In this document: positions 46,104 through 55,377 of the stretch, one piece after another
How positions within the stretch are numbered: the first letter of the stretch is position 1
Layout: each line of letters begins with the position of its first letter
NCBI RefSeq assembly: GCF_003855255.1
Contig: NZ_CP034072.1
Coordinates: forward strand, 5,203,208-5,267,207
DNA from: Mycolicibacterium nivoides
Lineage (GTDB): Bacteria; Actinomycetota; Actinomycetes; Mycobacteriales; Mycobacteriaceae
Length of the DNA: 64,000 nucleotides
Direction: 5' to 3'
Made by a program: the position numbers and the translations under genes
Notes under the pieces: generated by a model
Seen by the model: only the letters and a program-made list of their open reading frames with translations
Databases searched by the model: none
What the model was told of the DNA's origin: nothing

Positions 46104-47323
46104 GACGCCTGGTAGTGGTTCAGCTGGCGATCTTCGCGGCGATCGCCACGATCGTCATCCCATTCGGAATCCGCTATGTGGCGGGGCCGCAAGGCTTCCG
46201 GACTCCGATGACCCTGACCGCGACGATGACCGACGCGTTCGGCCTGACCGCGGGGACCAGTGTCACCGTGCGCGGCGTGCAGGTCGGCACGGTCGACGAC
46301 GTGTGGCTGACCCCCGACGGGACCGCGATGGTGCGGCTCGCGATCGACCCGGACACCCGGATCCCGCGCGACGCGATCCTGACCGTCGGGATGGGCACAG
46401 CGGCGGGCATTCAGAGCGTCGACATCATGCCGCAATCCGACGCCGGGCCGTACCTGGCCTCCGGGGACACCATCGCCGCACCGGCCGACCGGCAACCGAT
46501 CCAGATGGACCGCATCATGGGCGACACCGCGCAACTGGTGAAAGGCATTGACACCCGGGCGGTTCAGTCGGTCGGAACGGAACTGTCGAACGCGTTCGAC
46601 GGGCTGGGCCCCGATCTCGCCATGCTGATCGACAACGCGTCGGACATGTCCACCCGCATCCACAACCAGACCGGTCAGCTGCAGCCTCTCATCGACGGCA
46701 CAGCGGAACTGGTCACCACCATGGCCGGCCAGGGCGATCCCTTCGTGCGCGGCATGGGCGCCAGCGCACAGCTGGCCAATCAGCTGGACGGCAGCGGCCC
46801 GGCGTTCCTGTACATGACCGACCGCTCGCCGGCTGCGCTGAGTTCCCTTCAGCGGGTTCTGGACACCTATCAGGGCACGTTCGGCGCCACCCTGGCCAAC
46901 CTGGCCACCGTCACCCCGATCATCGGGGACCGCACCGACTCACTGCAGACGGGGCTCGCGACGATCCCCAAGGGCCTGCAGGATCTGACCTCCATCGTGA
47001 AGTTGGACGCCACCGGCCAGACCCGCGCCGACTTCTCGTTGATCGCCACCCAGGGGCCGGTGTGCAACTACGACGTCGACCGCCGGGCCATCGGCGATGT
47101 CAGCGCGAAAGAACCCAACCTGGTCATGTATTGCCCGCCCGCACCCGACATGCTGATGCGGGGCGCGGTCAACGCACCCCGACCCAACGATCTCGGCCTG
47201 CAGAACTCCCAGACCCCTGGGTATCCGATCGGGCCCGAGGTGGTCAACGACCCGGTCAAGATCCCGACCCTGGCCCAGCTGGCCTACAAATGGCGCAGCA
47301 TCCTGAAAGGTGGCCCGCAGTGA
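46100..47323 (+). CDS. MceF-type Mce protein
   Basis: A 407-residue Mce protein with an N-terminal anchor (about 5-24). The MCE domain holds FGLTAGTSVTVRGVQVGTVD, then helical and C-terminal segments (NAPRPNDLGLQNSQTPGYPI). The start is TTG at 46100, overlapping the mceE stop and preceded by GGAGG six bases upstream. Sixth and last Mce subunit of the locus. Confidence 0.92.
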   Translation: MRRLVVVQLAIFAAIATIVIPFGIRYVAGPQGFRTPMTLTATMTDAFGLTAGTSVTVRGVQVGTVDDVWLTPDGTAMVRLAIDPDTRIPRDAILTVGMGTAAGIQSVDIMPQSDAGPYLASGDTIAAPADRQPIQMDRIMGDTAQLVKGIDTRAVQSVGTELSNAFDGLGPDLAMLIDNASDMSTRIHNQTGQLQPLIDGTAELVTTMAGQGDPFVRGMGASAQLANQLDGSGPAFLYMTDRSPAALSSLQRVLDTYQGTFGATLANLATVTPIIGDRTDSLQTGLATIPKGLQDLTSIVKLDATGQTRADFSLIATQGPVCNYDVDRRAIGDVSAKEPNLVMYCPPAPDMLMRGAVNAPRPNDLGLQNSQTPGYPIGPEVVNDPVKIPTLAQLAYKWRSILKGGPQ

Positions 47324-47922
47324 GCAATTCCGACGATGACTCCGTCGACGACCACGGTGAATCGGTGCTGACGTTGGAGGATCCCGCAGAAGACACAGCA
47401 AACGACGTCGAGCCCGAGCCTGACGAAACCGTCACGGCCGGCCGGCTCAGGCGCCGCCTCGTGGCGGGACTTCTCGCACTGGGGGCCGTCGCCGCCACGG
47501 CCGCGTTGGTGGTCTTGTCGATCAGTGAGTACCACCACCGCCAGGACGAATCGCTGCGCGCCGGGGCCGTGCAGACGTCGCGCGACTATCTGGTGGCCAT
47601 GGCCGCGTTCGACTACCAGAAGATGGACGCCAACCGCGAGCACATCGTCGCCAACTCCACGCCTGGGTTCGCGGCCAAGTACGACGAGATGGTCAAGGCG
47701 CTTCGCGACATCGTGGTGACCAGCAAGGGCGTCGCGACCGCCACGGCCGATCACGTCGTCGTCGACTCGCTCGACGGCGACACCGCGACGGTCGTCGCGT
47801 TCGTCGACCAACACGTCACCAATGTGACTGCACCACAGGGCAGTAATCAGAAGTACCGGATGGTGGTCAAGCTCGTGCGCAGCGGCGACCGCTGGATCGT
47901 CGACGACGTGCAGACCGTGTAA
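47320..47922 (+). CDS. Mce-associated membrane (Mam) protein
   Basis: A 200-residue protein with an acidic cytoplasmic N-terminus (about 1-42), one membrane helix (about 52-72), and an extracytoplasmic SnoaL-like domain. The domain's YLVAMAAFDYQKMDANREHI and VDQHVTN segments are typical of Mam proteins that stabilise Mce complexes. GTG at 47320 overlaps the mceF stop. No second canonical Mam gene follows. Confidence 0.85.
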   Translation: MSNSDDDSVDDHGESVLTLEDPAEDTANDVEPEPDETVTAGRLRRRLVAGLLALGAVAATAALVVLSISEYHHRQDESLRAGAVQTSRDYLVAMAAFDYQKMDANREHIVANSTPGFAAKYDEMVKALRDIVVTSKGVATATADHVVVDSLDGDTATVVAFVDQHVTNVTAPQGSNQKYRMVVKLVRSGDRWIVDDVQTV

Positions 47923-47953
47923 CCCCGCCGTTTCACCCCCCGAGAGGAGCCCC

Positions 47954-48859
47954 ATGCCAGCGACATACGTGGATCTGGCCGCCGAGCCGCGGTTGACCAC
48001 TGCCGAGACCCGCATCACCGTCACTCAGCGGGTGCCGCGGTGGATCAGGAAGAAGGACGTCGACCTGTCCGACGCGCTCGACTTCTGGTCCGCGGCCGGG
48101 GCGGCGGCCAACGTCATCATGCAGATGAGCTGGCCGGAGGTCGGCTACGGCGTCTCCGAAAGCCGGGTGGAATCAGGCAGTTTGGTGCATCACCCGTGGA
48201 AGCGGCTGCGCACCACCGCGCAGTACCTGACCGTCGCGATCCTCGGCACCGACGAGGAGAAGAACGCCTATCGCGAGGCAGTCAACGTCGCGCACCGGCA
48301 GGTCCGCTCCACCGAGGACAGTCCGGTCAAGTACAACGCGTTCAACCGCGAACTGCAGTTGTGGGTGGCGGCATGCCTTTTCATCTTCTACGAGGACACC
48401 CATCAGCTGCTCTACGGCAAGATGACCGAGGAGCAGGCCGAAGGCTTCTACCAGAGCGCCATGACGATCGGCACCACTCTGCAGGTGCTCGAGGAGATGT
48501 GGCCTGCCACCAGGGCCGACTTCGACGCCTACTGGAACACCGCGTGCGAACGCGTCGAGATGACCCCGTTCGTGCGGGATTACCTCATGGTTCTGGTGGA
48601 GCTGCGGATGATCAACTGGCCGATGCGGATGATGCTGGCACCGCTGTTGCGGTTCTTGACCATCGGCTTCCTGGCGCCGGTGTTCCGCGACGCCATGGAA
48701 CTGGAGTGGACCGAGACCGACCGGCGCCGCTTCGAGCATCTCTTTCTGTTCGTGGCGTTCGTCAACCGGTTCCTGCCGAAGGCCCTGCGCACGGGCAACT
48801 ATGCGGTGCTGTTGAAGGATCTGCGCCGCCGGATCCGTCGCAAGAAGGCCCTGATCTGA
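47954..48859 (+). CDS. MpaB/DUF2236-family oxygenase-like protein
   Basis: A 301-residue protein of the ER-bound oxygenase MpaB/rubber oxygenase type (formerly DUF2236). Recognisable stretches are FWSAAGAAANVIMQMSWPEV, HPWKRLRTTAQYLTVAILG and YNAFNRELQLWVAACLF. Members bind haem b and oxidise hydrophobic compounds such as terpenoid side chains or rubber; some have lost activity. ATG at 47954 follows GAGAGGAG. It is 31 bases downstream of mam and continues the mce operon, so it may process an imported lipid. This link is inference. Confidence 0.78.
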   Translation: MPATYVDLAAEPRLTTAETRITVTQRVPRWIRKKDVDLSDALDFWSAAGAAANVIMQMSWPEVGYGVSESRVESGSLVHHPWKRLRTTAQYLTVAILGTDEEKNAYREAVNVAHRQVRSTEDSPVKYNAFNRELQLWVAACLFIFYEDTHQLLYGKMTEEQAEGFYQSAMTIGTTLQVLEEMWPATRADFDAYWNTACERVEMTPFVRDYLMVLVELRMINWPMRMMLAPLLRFLTIGFLAPVFRDAMELEWTETDRRRFEHLFLFVAFVNRFLPKALRTGNYAVLLKDLRRRIRRKKALI

Positions 48860-49563
48860 GCAAGGCGGCCACCCAACCGGTCCCGGGCACGCCGCTGTCG
48901 CAGTATCTCCGGGACCGGCGGTTCCTGTTCGTCCTACCGAGGGCGGTCTGCCTGCAGTCCCTGCATCCGACGATCGCCACCGGGATCTCGCAGCACGCAC
49001 TGCTGCACCGGCGAGTCTGGTTGCACCACAAACGCACGGTGACCCAGGCGATCAGGATCGCCTTCGCCGACGTCGACATGCGGCCCTACATCCGGTTCGC
49101 ACACGAAGAGGTCAAGGGCCGCGACCCGGCCGGGCAGAAGTACCACGCGCTCAACCCCGAGGTCTTCCACTTCCAGCACGCCACCTACGTGGAAAGCCTT
49201 GTGATGATGGTCAATACCTTCATCCGGAAGCTGGATGAGCGTGAGCACGAGCAGCTCTACCAGGAGTGCTGCTCGTGGTACCGCCGCTACGGCATCTCCA
49301 CGCGACCGATGCCGGCGAGCTGGCCCGAGTTTTGCGAGTACTTCCAGCATGAGTGCCGTACCCGGTTGTCCGCGGGTGAGCACTTCGAGCCGTTCCGCCG
49401 GCAGATGTTCGCGCCGACGGACTGGTGGCCGCGGGCCGTGCCGCGGCGGGCGATCCGGGCCATGCAGCATCCGCGGGCTGCCGAGTTGACGGGGGTCGAG
49501 GTCAGCGCTCGCGACCGGCGCTCGCTGCGGCGATTCGCCGTGGTCAGCCAGGTTCTGTCCTGA
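48856..49563 (+). CDS. Second MpaB/DUF2236-family protein, apparent CTG start
   Basis: A protein of about 235 residues related to the preceding gene: VCLQSLHPTIATGISQHALL, KYHALNPEVFHFQHATYVES and WPEFCEYFQHECRTRL are family segments. No ATG, GTG or TTG exists in frame between the previous stop and the conserved region. CTG at 48856 would overlap the previous stop as CTGA, exactly where GTG/ATG overlaps are found elsewhere in this operon. A CTG start with coupled translation is therefore the best reading. The two MpaB-like proteins may act as a pair. Confidence 0.7.
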   Translation: MSKAATQPVPGTPLSQYLRDRRFLFVLPRAVCLQSLHPTIATGISQHALLHRRVWLHHKRTVTQAIRIAFADVDMRPYIRFAHEEVKGRDPAGQKYHALNPEVFHFQHATYVESLVMMVNTFIRKLDEREHEQLYQECCSWYRRYGISTRPMPASWPEFCEYFQHECRTRLSAGEHFEPFRRQMFAPTDWWPRAVPRRAIRAMQHPRAAELTGVEVSARDRRSLRRFAVVSQVLS

Positions 49564-49603
49564 GGGTTGACGGACCGCACTCGTGGTCGGCGAGAATCAC
49601 CGG

Positions 49604-50293
49604 GTGCCCAGAACTCGAGCGTGGTGTGTGATCGTCGCGGCAGCAGCACTGGCCGGCCTCACCGGTTGCACGAGCATCGTGTCCGGCACCGCACTGAAGA
49701 GGGCTCCGTCACCCGAGGAGAACAAGCTCGAGCAGGTCATGTTGCCGATCGAGGAACTCAAGGCGATCGTCGGAGCCAACAACCTGATGTTCACCAGCAA
49801 GACCGCGGACATGAACAACAACTTCTGGAAGATCCGCGACGAAAAGTGCCTGGGCGCACTGTTTCCCGCCGAGGATCTCGTCTACCTGTTCAGCTACTGG
49901 GACGCGGTACGCACCCAGGTGGCCCAGGACCCAGACTCCGACCATCGCCACTGGGTACAACAGGCCGCCGTACTCTTCGCGTCAGAGGACGACGCCCGAT
50001 TCACGCTCGAAAGCTCCAAGAAGTGGTGGGGGAAATGTGCGGGATCCGCGATCCCGCTCCGGGAGAAGCTGGGTGACGAGACCAGCGACCGCATCTGGCA
50101 CATCGGCGATCTCGTCGTCGACGACGATCTGATCACCCAGACAACCACCCGGAGCGGAAGCGACGGATGGGCATGCCAACGTGCCCAGTCAGTGGTGGCC
50201 GCGACGTCCTTCGATGCCAAGGTGTGTGGCTACCAGATCCACGATCAGGCAGCCACCATCGTCAACAAGCTGGTCGCCAACGCCCACCGCTGA
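49604..50293 (+). CDS. Lipoprotein with PknH-like extracellular domain
   Basis: A lipoprotein of about 229 residues. The signal peptide ends in the lipobox LTGC (Cys about 22). The mature domain contains the four spaced cysteines of the PknH-like sensor fold (EKCLGALF, KCAGS, WACQRAQ, VCGYQI) with YWDAVRTQVAQD and VQQAAVLFASEDDAR. GTG at 49604 was preferred because it leaves a compact signal; no strong ribosome site is seen, and an ATG-like start at 49583 is possible. It is 40 bases after the MpaB pair and probably belongs to the mce operon. Confidence 0.8.
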   Translation: MPRTRAWCVIVAAAALAGLTGCTSIVSGTALKRAPSPEENKLEQVMLPIEELKAIVGANNLMFTSKTADMNNNFWKIRDEKCLGALFPAEDLVYLFSYWDAVRTQVAQDPDSDHRHWVQQAAVLFASEDDARFTLESSKKWWGKCAGSAIPLREKLGDETSDRIWHIGDLVVDDDLITQTTTRSGSDGWACQRAQSVVAATSFDAKVCGYQIHDQAATIVNKLVANAHR

Positions 50294-50331
50294 AATTTGG
50301 CAGGCCGAAAGACCGTCGCGGTGCGCGATTT

Positions 50332-50364
50332 GCGGCGTGTCAACGTACAGACACGGTCGCTCGC
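50332..50364. terminator. Intergenic repeat-like inverted element between convergent genes
   Basis: CGTGTC (50336-50341) pairs with GACACG (50350-50355) inside a longer segment that, read on the minus strand, begins GCGAGCGACCGTGTCTG. That resembles the element at 25540-25556 (GCGAGCGTGCGTGTCTG). It lies between the lipoprotein and menG stops; a two-way terminator is plausible. Confidence 0.4.
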
Positions 50365-50369
50365 GGTGC

Positions 50370-51062
50370 CTACAGGGCGGGCTTGGTCGCCGCGTGCAGT
50401 GCCACGATGCCGCCGGTCAGGTTGCGCCACTTGACTTGTGACCAGCCCGCCTCGCCGATGCGGCGGGCCAGCTCGGCCTGATCCGGCCAGGCGCGGATCG
50501 ACTCGGCCAGGTAGACGTAGGCGTCCGGGTTGCTCGACACGGCGGTGGCCATCCGCGGCAGCGCCTGCATCAGGTACTCCTTGTAGAGCGTGGCGAACGC
50601 ACCGTTGGTCGGCGTCGAGAACTCGCACACCACCAGCCGGCCGCCAGGCCGGGTCACCCGGGCCATCTCGCGAAGGCCTGCCACATGGTCGACCACGTTG
50701 CGCAGCCCGAAGCTGATGGTGACCGCGTCGAACACTCCGTCGGCGAACGGTAGCCGGGTGGCGTCTGCGCCGACCTTGGGCACCGGGCGGGACGCCCCCG
50801 CGGCAAGCATCCCCACCGAGAAATCAGCAGCCACACACCAGGCACCCGAGGTCGCCAACTCGACCGTCGACACCGCGGTGCCTGCGGCCAGGTCCAGCAC
50901 CTTGTCGCCGGGGCCGATCCCCAGCGCCGCACGCGTCTGCCGGCGCCAGAACCGGTCGTGCCCGAGCGACAGCACCGTGTTGGTCAGGTCGTAGCGTCGC
51001 GCCACCGCATCGAACATCGATGCCACTTCGTGGGGGTTCTTCTCCAGGCTCGCTCGACTCAC
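50370..51062 (-). CDS. menG: Demethylmenaquinone methyltransferase
   Basis: A 230-residue class I SAM methyltransferase that converts demethylmenaquinone to menaquinone. SAM motif I is VLDLAAGTA (residues 55-63). The UbiE/MenG signature segments [12 protein letters not shown] with [10 protein letters not shown], and [20 protein letters not shown], are present. The start is GTG at 51062. It matches Rv0558, which is next to mgtA/pimB in M. tuberculosis; here an SDR and a haloperoxidase-like gene lie between them. Confidence 0.95.
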   Translation of the reverse strand: MSRASLEKNPHEVASMFDAVARRYDLTNTVLSLGHDRFWRRQTRAALGIGPGDKVLDLAAGTAVSTVELATSGAWCVAADFSVGMLAAGASRPVPKVGADATRLPFADGVFDAVTISFGLRNVVDHVAGLREMARVTRPGGRLVVCEFSTPTNGAFATLYKEYLMQALPRMATAVSSNPDAYVYLAESIRAWPDQAELARRIGEAGWSQVKWRNLTGGIVALHAATKPAL

Positions 51063-51223
51063 AGTGCTGACGCTACCGGGCGGCGCTCAATACATTGACA
51101 GTGACCGAAACCCTGGCGCCCCGTCGCCACTGCCTGTGGACTCCCTGCGAGTCGGATGGTGCGGGAATGGGCGGGACGGCCGACGCCTTGAACCGCAGGG
51201 AACGAAAAGTCGAAGGGTTGATC

Positions 51224-52048
51224 ATGAGCGAAAAAGTGTGGTTCATCACCGGTGCATCGAGGGGTTTCGGGCGGGAATGGGCGATCGCGGCCCTGGACCG
51301 GGGTGACAAGGTCGCCGCCACCGCGCGCGATACCGCGACGCTCGCCGACCTGGCCGACAAGTACGGCGACGCGCTGCTGCCGATCCGGCTGGACGTGACC
51401 GACCGCGAGGCGGACTTCGCCGCCGTGAAAGAGGCCCACGACCGGTTCGGCCGGCTGGACATCGTCGTCAACAACGCGGGCTACGGCCAGTTCGGGTTCA
51501 TCGAGGAGTTGTCGGAGGCCGACGCCCGCGATCAGATCGAAACGAACGTATTCGGCGCGCTGTGGGTCACCCAGGCCGCGCTGCCGTACCTGCGCGCCCA
51601 GGGCAGCGGGCACATCATCCAGGTGTCCTCGATCGGCGGCATCACCGCATTCCCCCTGGTCGGCATCTACCACGCGTCAAAGTGGGCGCTGGAAGGGTTC
51701 TCGCAGTCACTGGCCGCCGAAGTCGCACCGTTCGGCATCCGTGTGACGCTGATCGAGCCGGGCGGGTTCTCCACCGACTGGGCCGGATCCTCGGCCAGAC
51801 ATGCTGCCCCGCTGCCGGATTACGACGAGGCCCGCGCCGCCGCGCAACGCGCCCGGGCACAGCGCAGCGCCAAGCCCGGTGATCCCAAAGCCTCGGCCGA
51901 GGCGGTGCTCAAGATCGTCGACGCCGAAAACCCGCCGCTGCGAGTGTTTTTCGGCGAGCTGCCGCTGCAGCTGGCCAAAGCCGACTACGAAAGCCGGCTG
52001 GCGACCTGGGAGCAGTGGCAGCCGGTGTCGGTCCTGGCGCAGGGCTGA
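51224..52048 (+). CDS. Short-chain dehydrogenase/reductase
   Basis: A 274-residue classical SDR. The cofactor motif is TGASRGFG (residues 9-16), NNAG is near 90, and the catalytic Ser and YxxxK are in VSSIGG ... YHASKWALEGFSQSLA. The substrate is unknown. ATG at 51224 is chosen because AAGGG lies seven bases upstream; an upstream GTG-type frame start at 51095 would add 43 unlikely residues. It is probably followed on the same message by the alpha/beta hydrolase. Confidence 0.9.
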   Translation: MSEKVWFITGASRGFGREWAIAALDRGDKVAATARDTATLADLADKYGDALLPIRLDVTDREADFAAVKEAHDRFGRLDIVVNNAGYGQFGFIEELSEADARDQIETNVFGALWVTQAALPYLRAQGSGHIIQVSSIGGITAFPLVGIYHASKWALEGFSQSLAAEVAPFGIRVTLIEPGGFSTDWAGSSARHAAPLPDYDEARAAAQRARAQRSAKPGDPKASAEAVLKIVDAENPPLRVFFGELPLQLAKADYESRLATWEQWQPVSVLAQG

Positions 52049-52102
52049 ATTTCTTCGCGAGATCCGGTCTGCAGCAACGCTGACCAGCGTACGGTTGAAA
52101 AC

Positions 52103-52939
52103 ATGCCCACGATCACGACTTCTGACAATGTCGAGATTTTCTACCGGGACTGGGGCTCGGGCCAGCCGATCGTGTTCAGCCATGGCTGGCCGTTGTCCGC
52201 CGACGACTGGGACACGTTCATGCTGTTCTTCCTGCAGCACGGCTACCGTGTCGTCGCCCATGACCGGCGCGGTCACGGGCGCTCCTCGCATGTGGCCGAC
52301 GGCCACGACATGGATCACTACGCCGACGACCTCGCCGCCGTGGTCCAGCACCTGGACCTGCACGACGCGATCCACGTCGGGCACTCGACCGGCGGCGGTG
52401 AGCTGGTGCGCTACCTGGCCCGGCACGGGCTGGAGCGGGCAGCGCATGCGGTCCTGATCAGTTCGGTGCCGCCGCTGATGGTCAAGACCGATGCCAACCC
52501 GGGCGGCCTGCCCAAGTCGGTGTTCGACGATCTGCAGGCGCAGTTGGCAGCGAACCGCTCGGTGTTCTACCGTGCGCTGCCGTCAGGTCCGTTCTACGGC
52601 TTCAACCGGGAACAGGAGAAGACCCCGCAGCCTGCCCGTGAGGCGATCATCGCCAATTGGTGGCGCCAGGGCATGATGGGCGACCCCAAGGCCCACTACG
52701 ACGGCATCGTGGCGTTCTCCCAGACGGATTTCACCGAGGATCTCAAGACGATCACCCTGCCGTCACTGGTGATGCACGGCGAAGACGACCAGATCGTGCC
52801 GTACGCGGATTCCGGTCCGCTCTCGGCAAAGTTGCTGCCCAACGGGACGCTCAAGAGCTACCCCGATTTCCCGCACGGCATGCCGACCACCCAGGCCGAG
52901 ACGATCATGGCCGATCTGCTGGAGTGGCTGCGTTCCTGA
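52103..52939 (+). CDS. Alpha/beta hydrolase, non-haem haloperoxidase type
   Basis: A 278-residue hydrolase. HGWPLSADDWD forms the oxyanion-hole strand, Ser nucleophile is in GHSTGGGE, acid in HGEDDQIVPY, and the terminal histidine in FPHGMPTT. DRRGHGRSS is typical of the chloroperoxidase/perhydrolase branch, whose natural substrates are usually unknown esters or lactones. ATG at 52103 lies 54 bases after the SDR stop in the same direction. It converges on mgtA. Confidence 0.88.
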   Translation: MPTITTSDNVEIFYRDWGSGQPIVFSHGWPLSADDWDTFMLFFLQHGYRVVAHDRRGHGRSSHVADGHDMDHYADDLAAVVQHLDLHDAIHVGHSTGGGELVRYLARHGLERAAHAVLISSVPPLMVKTDANPGGLPKSVFDDLQAQLAANRSVFYRALPSGPFYGFNREQEKTPQPAREAIIANWWRQGMMGDPKAHYDGIVAFSQTDFTEDLKTITLPSLVMHGEDDQIVPYADSGPLSAKLLPNGTLKSYPDFPHGMPTTQAETIMADLLEWLRS

Positions 52940-52962
52940 AACCGGTTACGTCCGAAGGGTGA

Positions 52963-54093
52963 TCAGGCAGCGCGCAACTGCCGCAGGCCCTGCACGGCCT
53001 CGTAGTGCCCGATCAGCTCATCGCAGATCGCGGGCCAGGTGCGGCTCAGCACGCTGCGACGCGCGGCCACCGAGTAGCGCGACCGCTCGGCGATCAGATG
53101 CTCCACGGCAGCGGGCAGGGCGGACTCGAATTCCTCGACGGGCAGCAACAACCCGGTGCGGTACGGCGCCACCAGATCCCTGGGGCCGCCCGCGTCGGGG
53201 GCGATCACCGGCAGGCCGGAGGCCATCGCCTCCTGCACGGCCTGGCAGAATGTCTCGTGCTCACCGGGGTGGACGAAGACGTCCATGCTGGCGTAGGCCG
53301 CGGCCAGCTCAGGGCCGTGCAGTTCTCCCGTGAAAACGGCTGTGGGCAAGACTGTTCGGAGTTTGGCGCGGTCCACGCCGTCGCCCACCACCACCAGCTG
53401 AAGGTCGTCCCGCCCAGCGAGTGCGGCCAGCCGCTCCACGTGCTTCTCCGGCGCGAGCCGCCCGACGAACCCTACGATCGGCCTGCACTCGGGAGACCAC
53501 GTCGCCCGCAGCTGCTCATCGCGGGCCGACGGAGCGAAACCCGTGATGTCGACCCCGCGACCCCACTTGAACACCCGGGGAATCCGGTGGGCTTCAAGGT
53601 TTTCCATCGCCGAGGTGGACGGGGCCAGGGTGCGGTCGGCCTTGCTGTGCAGGCGACGCGTCCACGCCCACGAGGCACGCGAGAGGACACCGACGCCGTA
53701 GCTCTCGGCGAAACCGGCGACATCGGTCTGGAACACCGCCACCGTCGGCACACCCAGGTGGCGGGCGGCATGGACACCGCCCCAGCCGAGCAGTGCCGGC
53801 GATGCGAGATGCACGACGTCGGGGTCAAAGCCGCGCAGCACGTTCACCATCCGGAAACGCGGCACGCCCAGCGGCAGTGAGGTCACTTTGGGAAACATCC
53901 GCGAGGGCACCCGGTGCACCCGCACACCGTCGTGCACACGGTCGGCGGGCGGCTGACCCCGCGGGGTGTCCGGGGCGATGACGAGTACCTCGTGGCCGGT
54001 GCGGCGGAGATGCTCGATCACCCGAAGCACCGAGTTGGTGACGCCGTTGACATTCGGGAGGAAGGACTCTGCAACGATCGCAACGCGCACCAC
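52963..54093 (-). CDS. mgtA: GDP-mannose-dependent alpha-mannosyltransferase (MgtA/PimB)
   Basis: A 376-residue GT-B glycosyltransferase of family GT4. [20 protein letters not shown] opens the acceptor domain, and [14 protein letters not shown] plus [20 protein letters not shown] form the donor site with the E-x7-E motif. The M. tuberculosis homologue Rv0557, first named PimB, mannosylates glucuronic-acid diacylglycerol or related lipids for lipomannan-like glycolipids. Two consecutive GTG codons (54093, 54090) can start it. It is in the men neighbourhood as in M. tuberculosis. Confidence 0.92.
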   Translation of the reverse strand: MVRVAIVAESFLPNVNGVTNSVLRVIEHLRRTGHEVLVIAPDTPRGQPPADRVHDGVRVHRVPSRMFPKVTSLPLGVPRFRMVNVLRGFDPDVVHLASPALLGWGGVHAARHLGVPTVAVFQTDVAGFAESYGVGVLSRASWAWTRRLHSKADRTLAPSTSAMENLEAHRIPRVFKWGRGVDITGFAPSARDEQLRATWSPECRPIVGFVGRLAPEKHVERLAALAGRDDLQLVVVGDGVDRAKLRTVLPTAVFTGELHGPELAAAYASMDVFVHPGEHETFCQAVQEAMASGLPVIAPDAGGPRDLVAPYRTGLLLPVEEFESALPAAVEHLIAERSRYSVAARRSVLSRTWPAICDELIGHYEAVQGLRQLRAA

Positions 54094-54179
54094 CGAATGG
54101 TCGCAGCGGCACCTGTCCCCGAGGTAGCGTCCGGGGATACGACACGCTAAAACCTGATGCGCGGGTCTAATGTTGCGAC

Positions 54180-54872
54180 ATGCGATTGTCGCGCGTTGCT
54201 GCAGCGATGCTGGCCGTCCTGGCCTTGGCTGTCGCCGGGTCCACCACCGGGTGCACCCGGCTGATCGACGGTGCCGCGCAGGCCAGCGGCGACAAGCCCG
54301 GCAGCGAGATCACCGAGGACGGCTCGGGAATCCAGATCGGCTATCCGGATGCGCCCGCCCAGATCGAGTTCTTCACCGAACCGCAGTGCCCGGCGTGTGC
54401 GCACCTGCAACATGAGGCCGGCGACGCCATCGCGGCCGCTGTCGGCCAGGGCCGGCTCGCGGTGACGTACCGGCCGCTGACCTTCCTGGACAGCTTGGGC
54501 ACCGAGTATTCGGCGCACGTCGCCAATGCCATGTTCCTGGCCGCGGGCCCGAACACCACGGGGACTGCGTTCCAGGCGTTCGTGCAGGACCTGTGGGGCC
54601 ACCAGGACCCTGAGGGTTCGCCCGGCCCGACCAACGACGCCATCGCCGCCATGGCCTCGGAGAGCGGCGTCGGCGCCGAGCAGACCGACAAGATCGCCGC
54701 CGGCGAGCAGATCATCGATTCCCAAGAGCTCAACGACGCCAACGCCGAACTGCTCAGCGAAACCCAGTACGAGGTGTCCACCCCGGCGATCTACGACCTC
54801 GTCGGCGAGCAGGTGATCGACACCAGCGACCCTGACTGGCTGGCCAAACTGCTGGCTACGCCGCAGAACTGA
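54180..54872 (+). CDS. Thioredoxin-fold (DsbA-like) lipoprotein
   Basis: A 230-residue lipoprotein. Signal peptide with lipobox STTGC (Cys25). The mature thioredoxin-like domain carries the redox motif CPAC in [14 protein letters not shown], with the long helical insert typical of DsbA-type proteins, and a cis-proline context in [10 protein letters not shown]. It probably catalyses disulphide formation or isomerisation in exported proteins. ATG at 54180 gives a good signal peptide. It is transcribed against its neighbours, between mgtA and the Rv0556-like gene, overlapping the latter's 3' end by 17 bases. Confidence 0.85.
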   Translation: MRLSRVAAAMLAVLALAVAGSTTGCTRLIDGAAQASGDKPGSEITEDGSGIQIGYPDAPAQIEFFTEPQCPACAHLQHEAGDAIAAAVGQGRLAVTYRPLTFLDSLGTEYSAHVANAMFLAAGPNTTGTAFQAFVQDLWGHQDPEGSPGPTNDAIAAMASESGVGAEQTDKIAAGEQIIDSQELNDANAELLSETQYEVSTPAIYDLVGEQVIDTSDPDWLAKLLATPQN

Positions 54873-55377
54873 TCCGGCTGGGCCGTCGCTGCAGGAACGC
54901 CAGCAGCGCCAGCGCCGCGGCCGCCACCAGCCAGCCCACCACCGCGATCGACCCGGCCGGGATGATCGCCAGTGACGCATCGCGATCACGGACCCGCACC
55001 AGGTCGGGATTGTTCTTGTCGTACTCGACGTAGATCCGCATCCCGGTGTCGAGTTCGGAGGGGTACAGCACACCCAACTCGGGTCGATAGGTCACCCGGT
55101 CGGGCGTGACGAACTCGATCGTCGAGCGCCGTGGCCCGGCACTGAGCACCTCGGCCGCGGCCACCCCCATGTTGCTCTCGATCTGCTGGTCGTTGCGCCA
55201 GGCGCCCACCACCAGCAGCACCGACTGCAGCGTGACCAGGCAGGCGGCGATCACCACGCCGATCCGCACCCGCCGGATGATCCGCTGCGACCGAGTCTCC
55301 CCCGGTTCGCCGTAAAGATGCGGGATCAGCGGCTGCACCCACGCCCGCAACCGCGCGGCGATCTGCGTGGGCCTCAC
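54856..55377 (-). CDS. Rv0556-like membrane protein, DUF3592-type
   Basis: A 173-residue protein with a helix at about 36-57, an extracytoplasmic middle domain ([40 protein letters not shown]) and a second helix at about 139-162. The length and position match M. tuberculosis Rv0556 (171 residues), downstream of menD. The middle part resembles DUF3592 proteins. GTG at 55377 overlaps the menD stop as GTGA; the frame is open further upstream but inside menD. Function unknown. Confidence 0.82.
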   Translation of the reverse strand: MRPTQIAARLRAWVQPLIPHLYGEPGETRSQRIIRRVRIGVVIAACLVTLQSVLLVVGAWRNDQQIESNMGVAAAEVLSAGPRRSTIEFVTPDRVTYRPELGVLYPSELDTGMRIYVEYDKNNPDLVRVRDRDASLAIIPAGSIAVVGWLVAAAALALLAFLQRRPSRISSAA

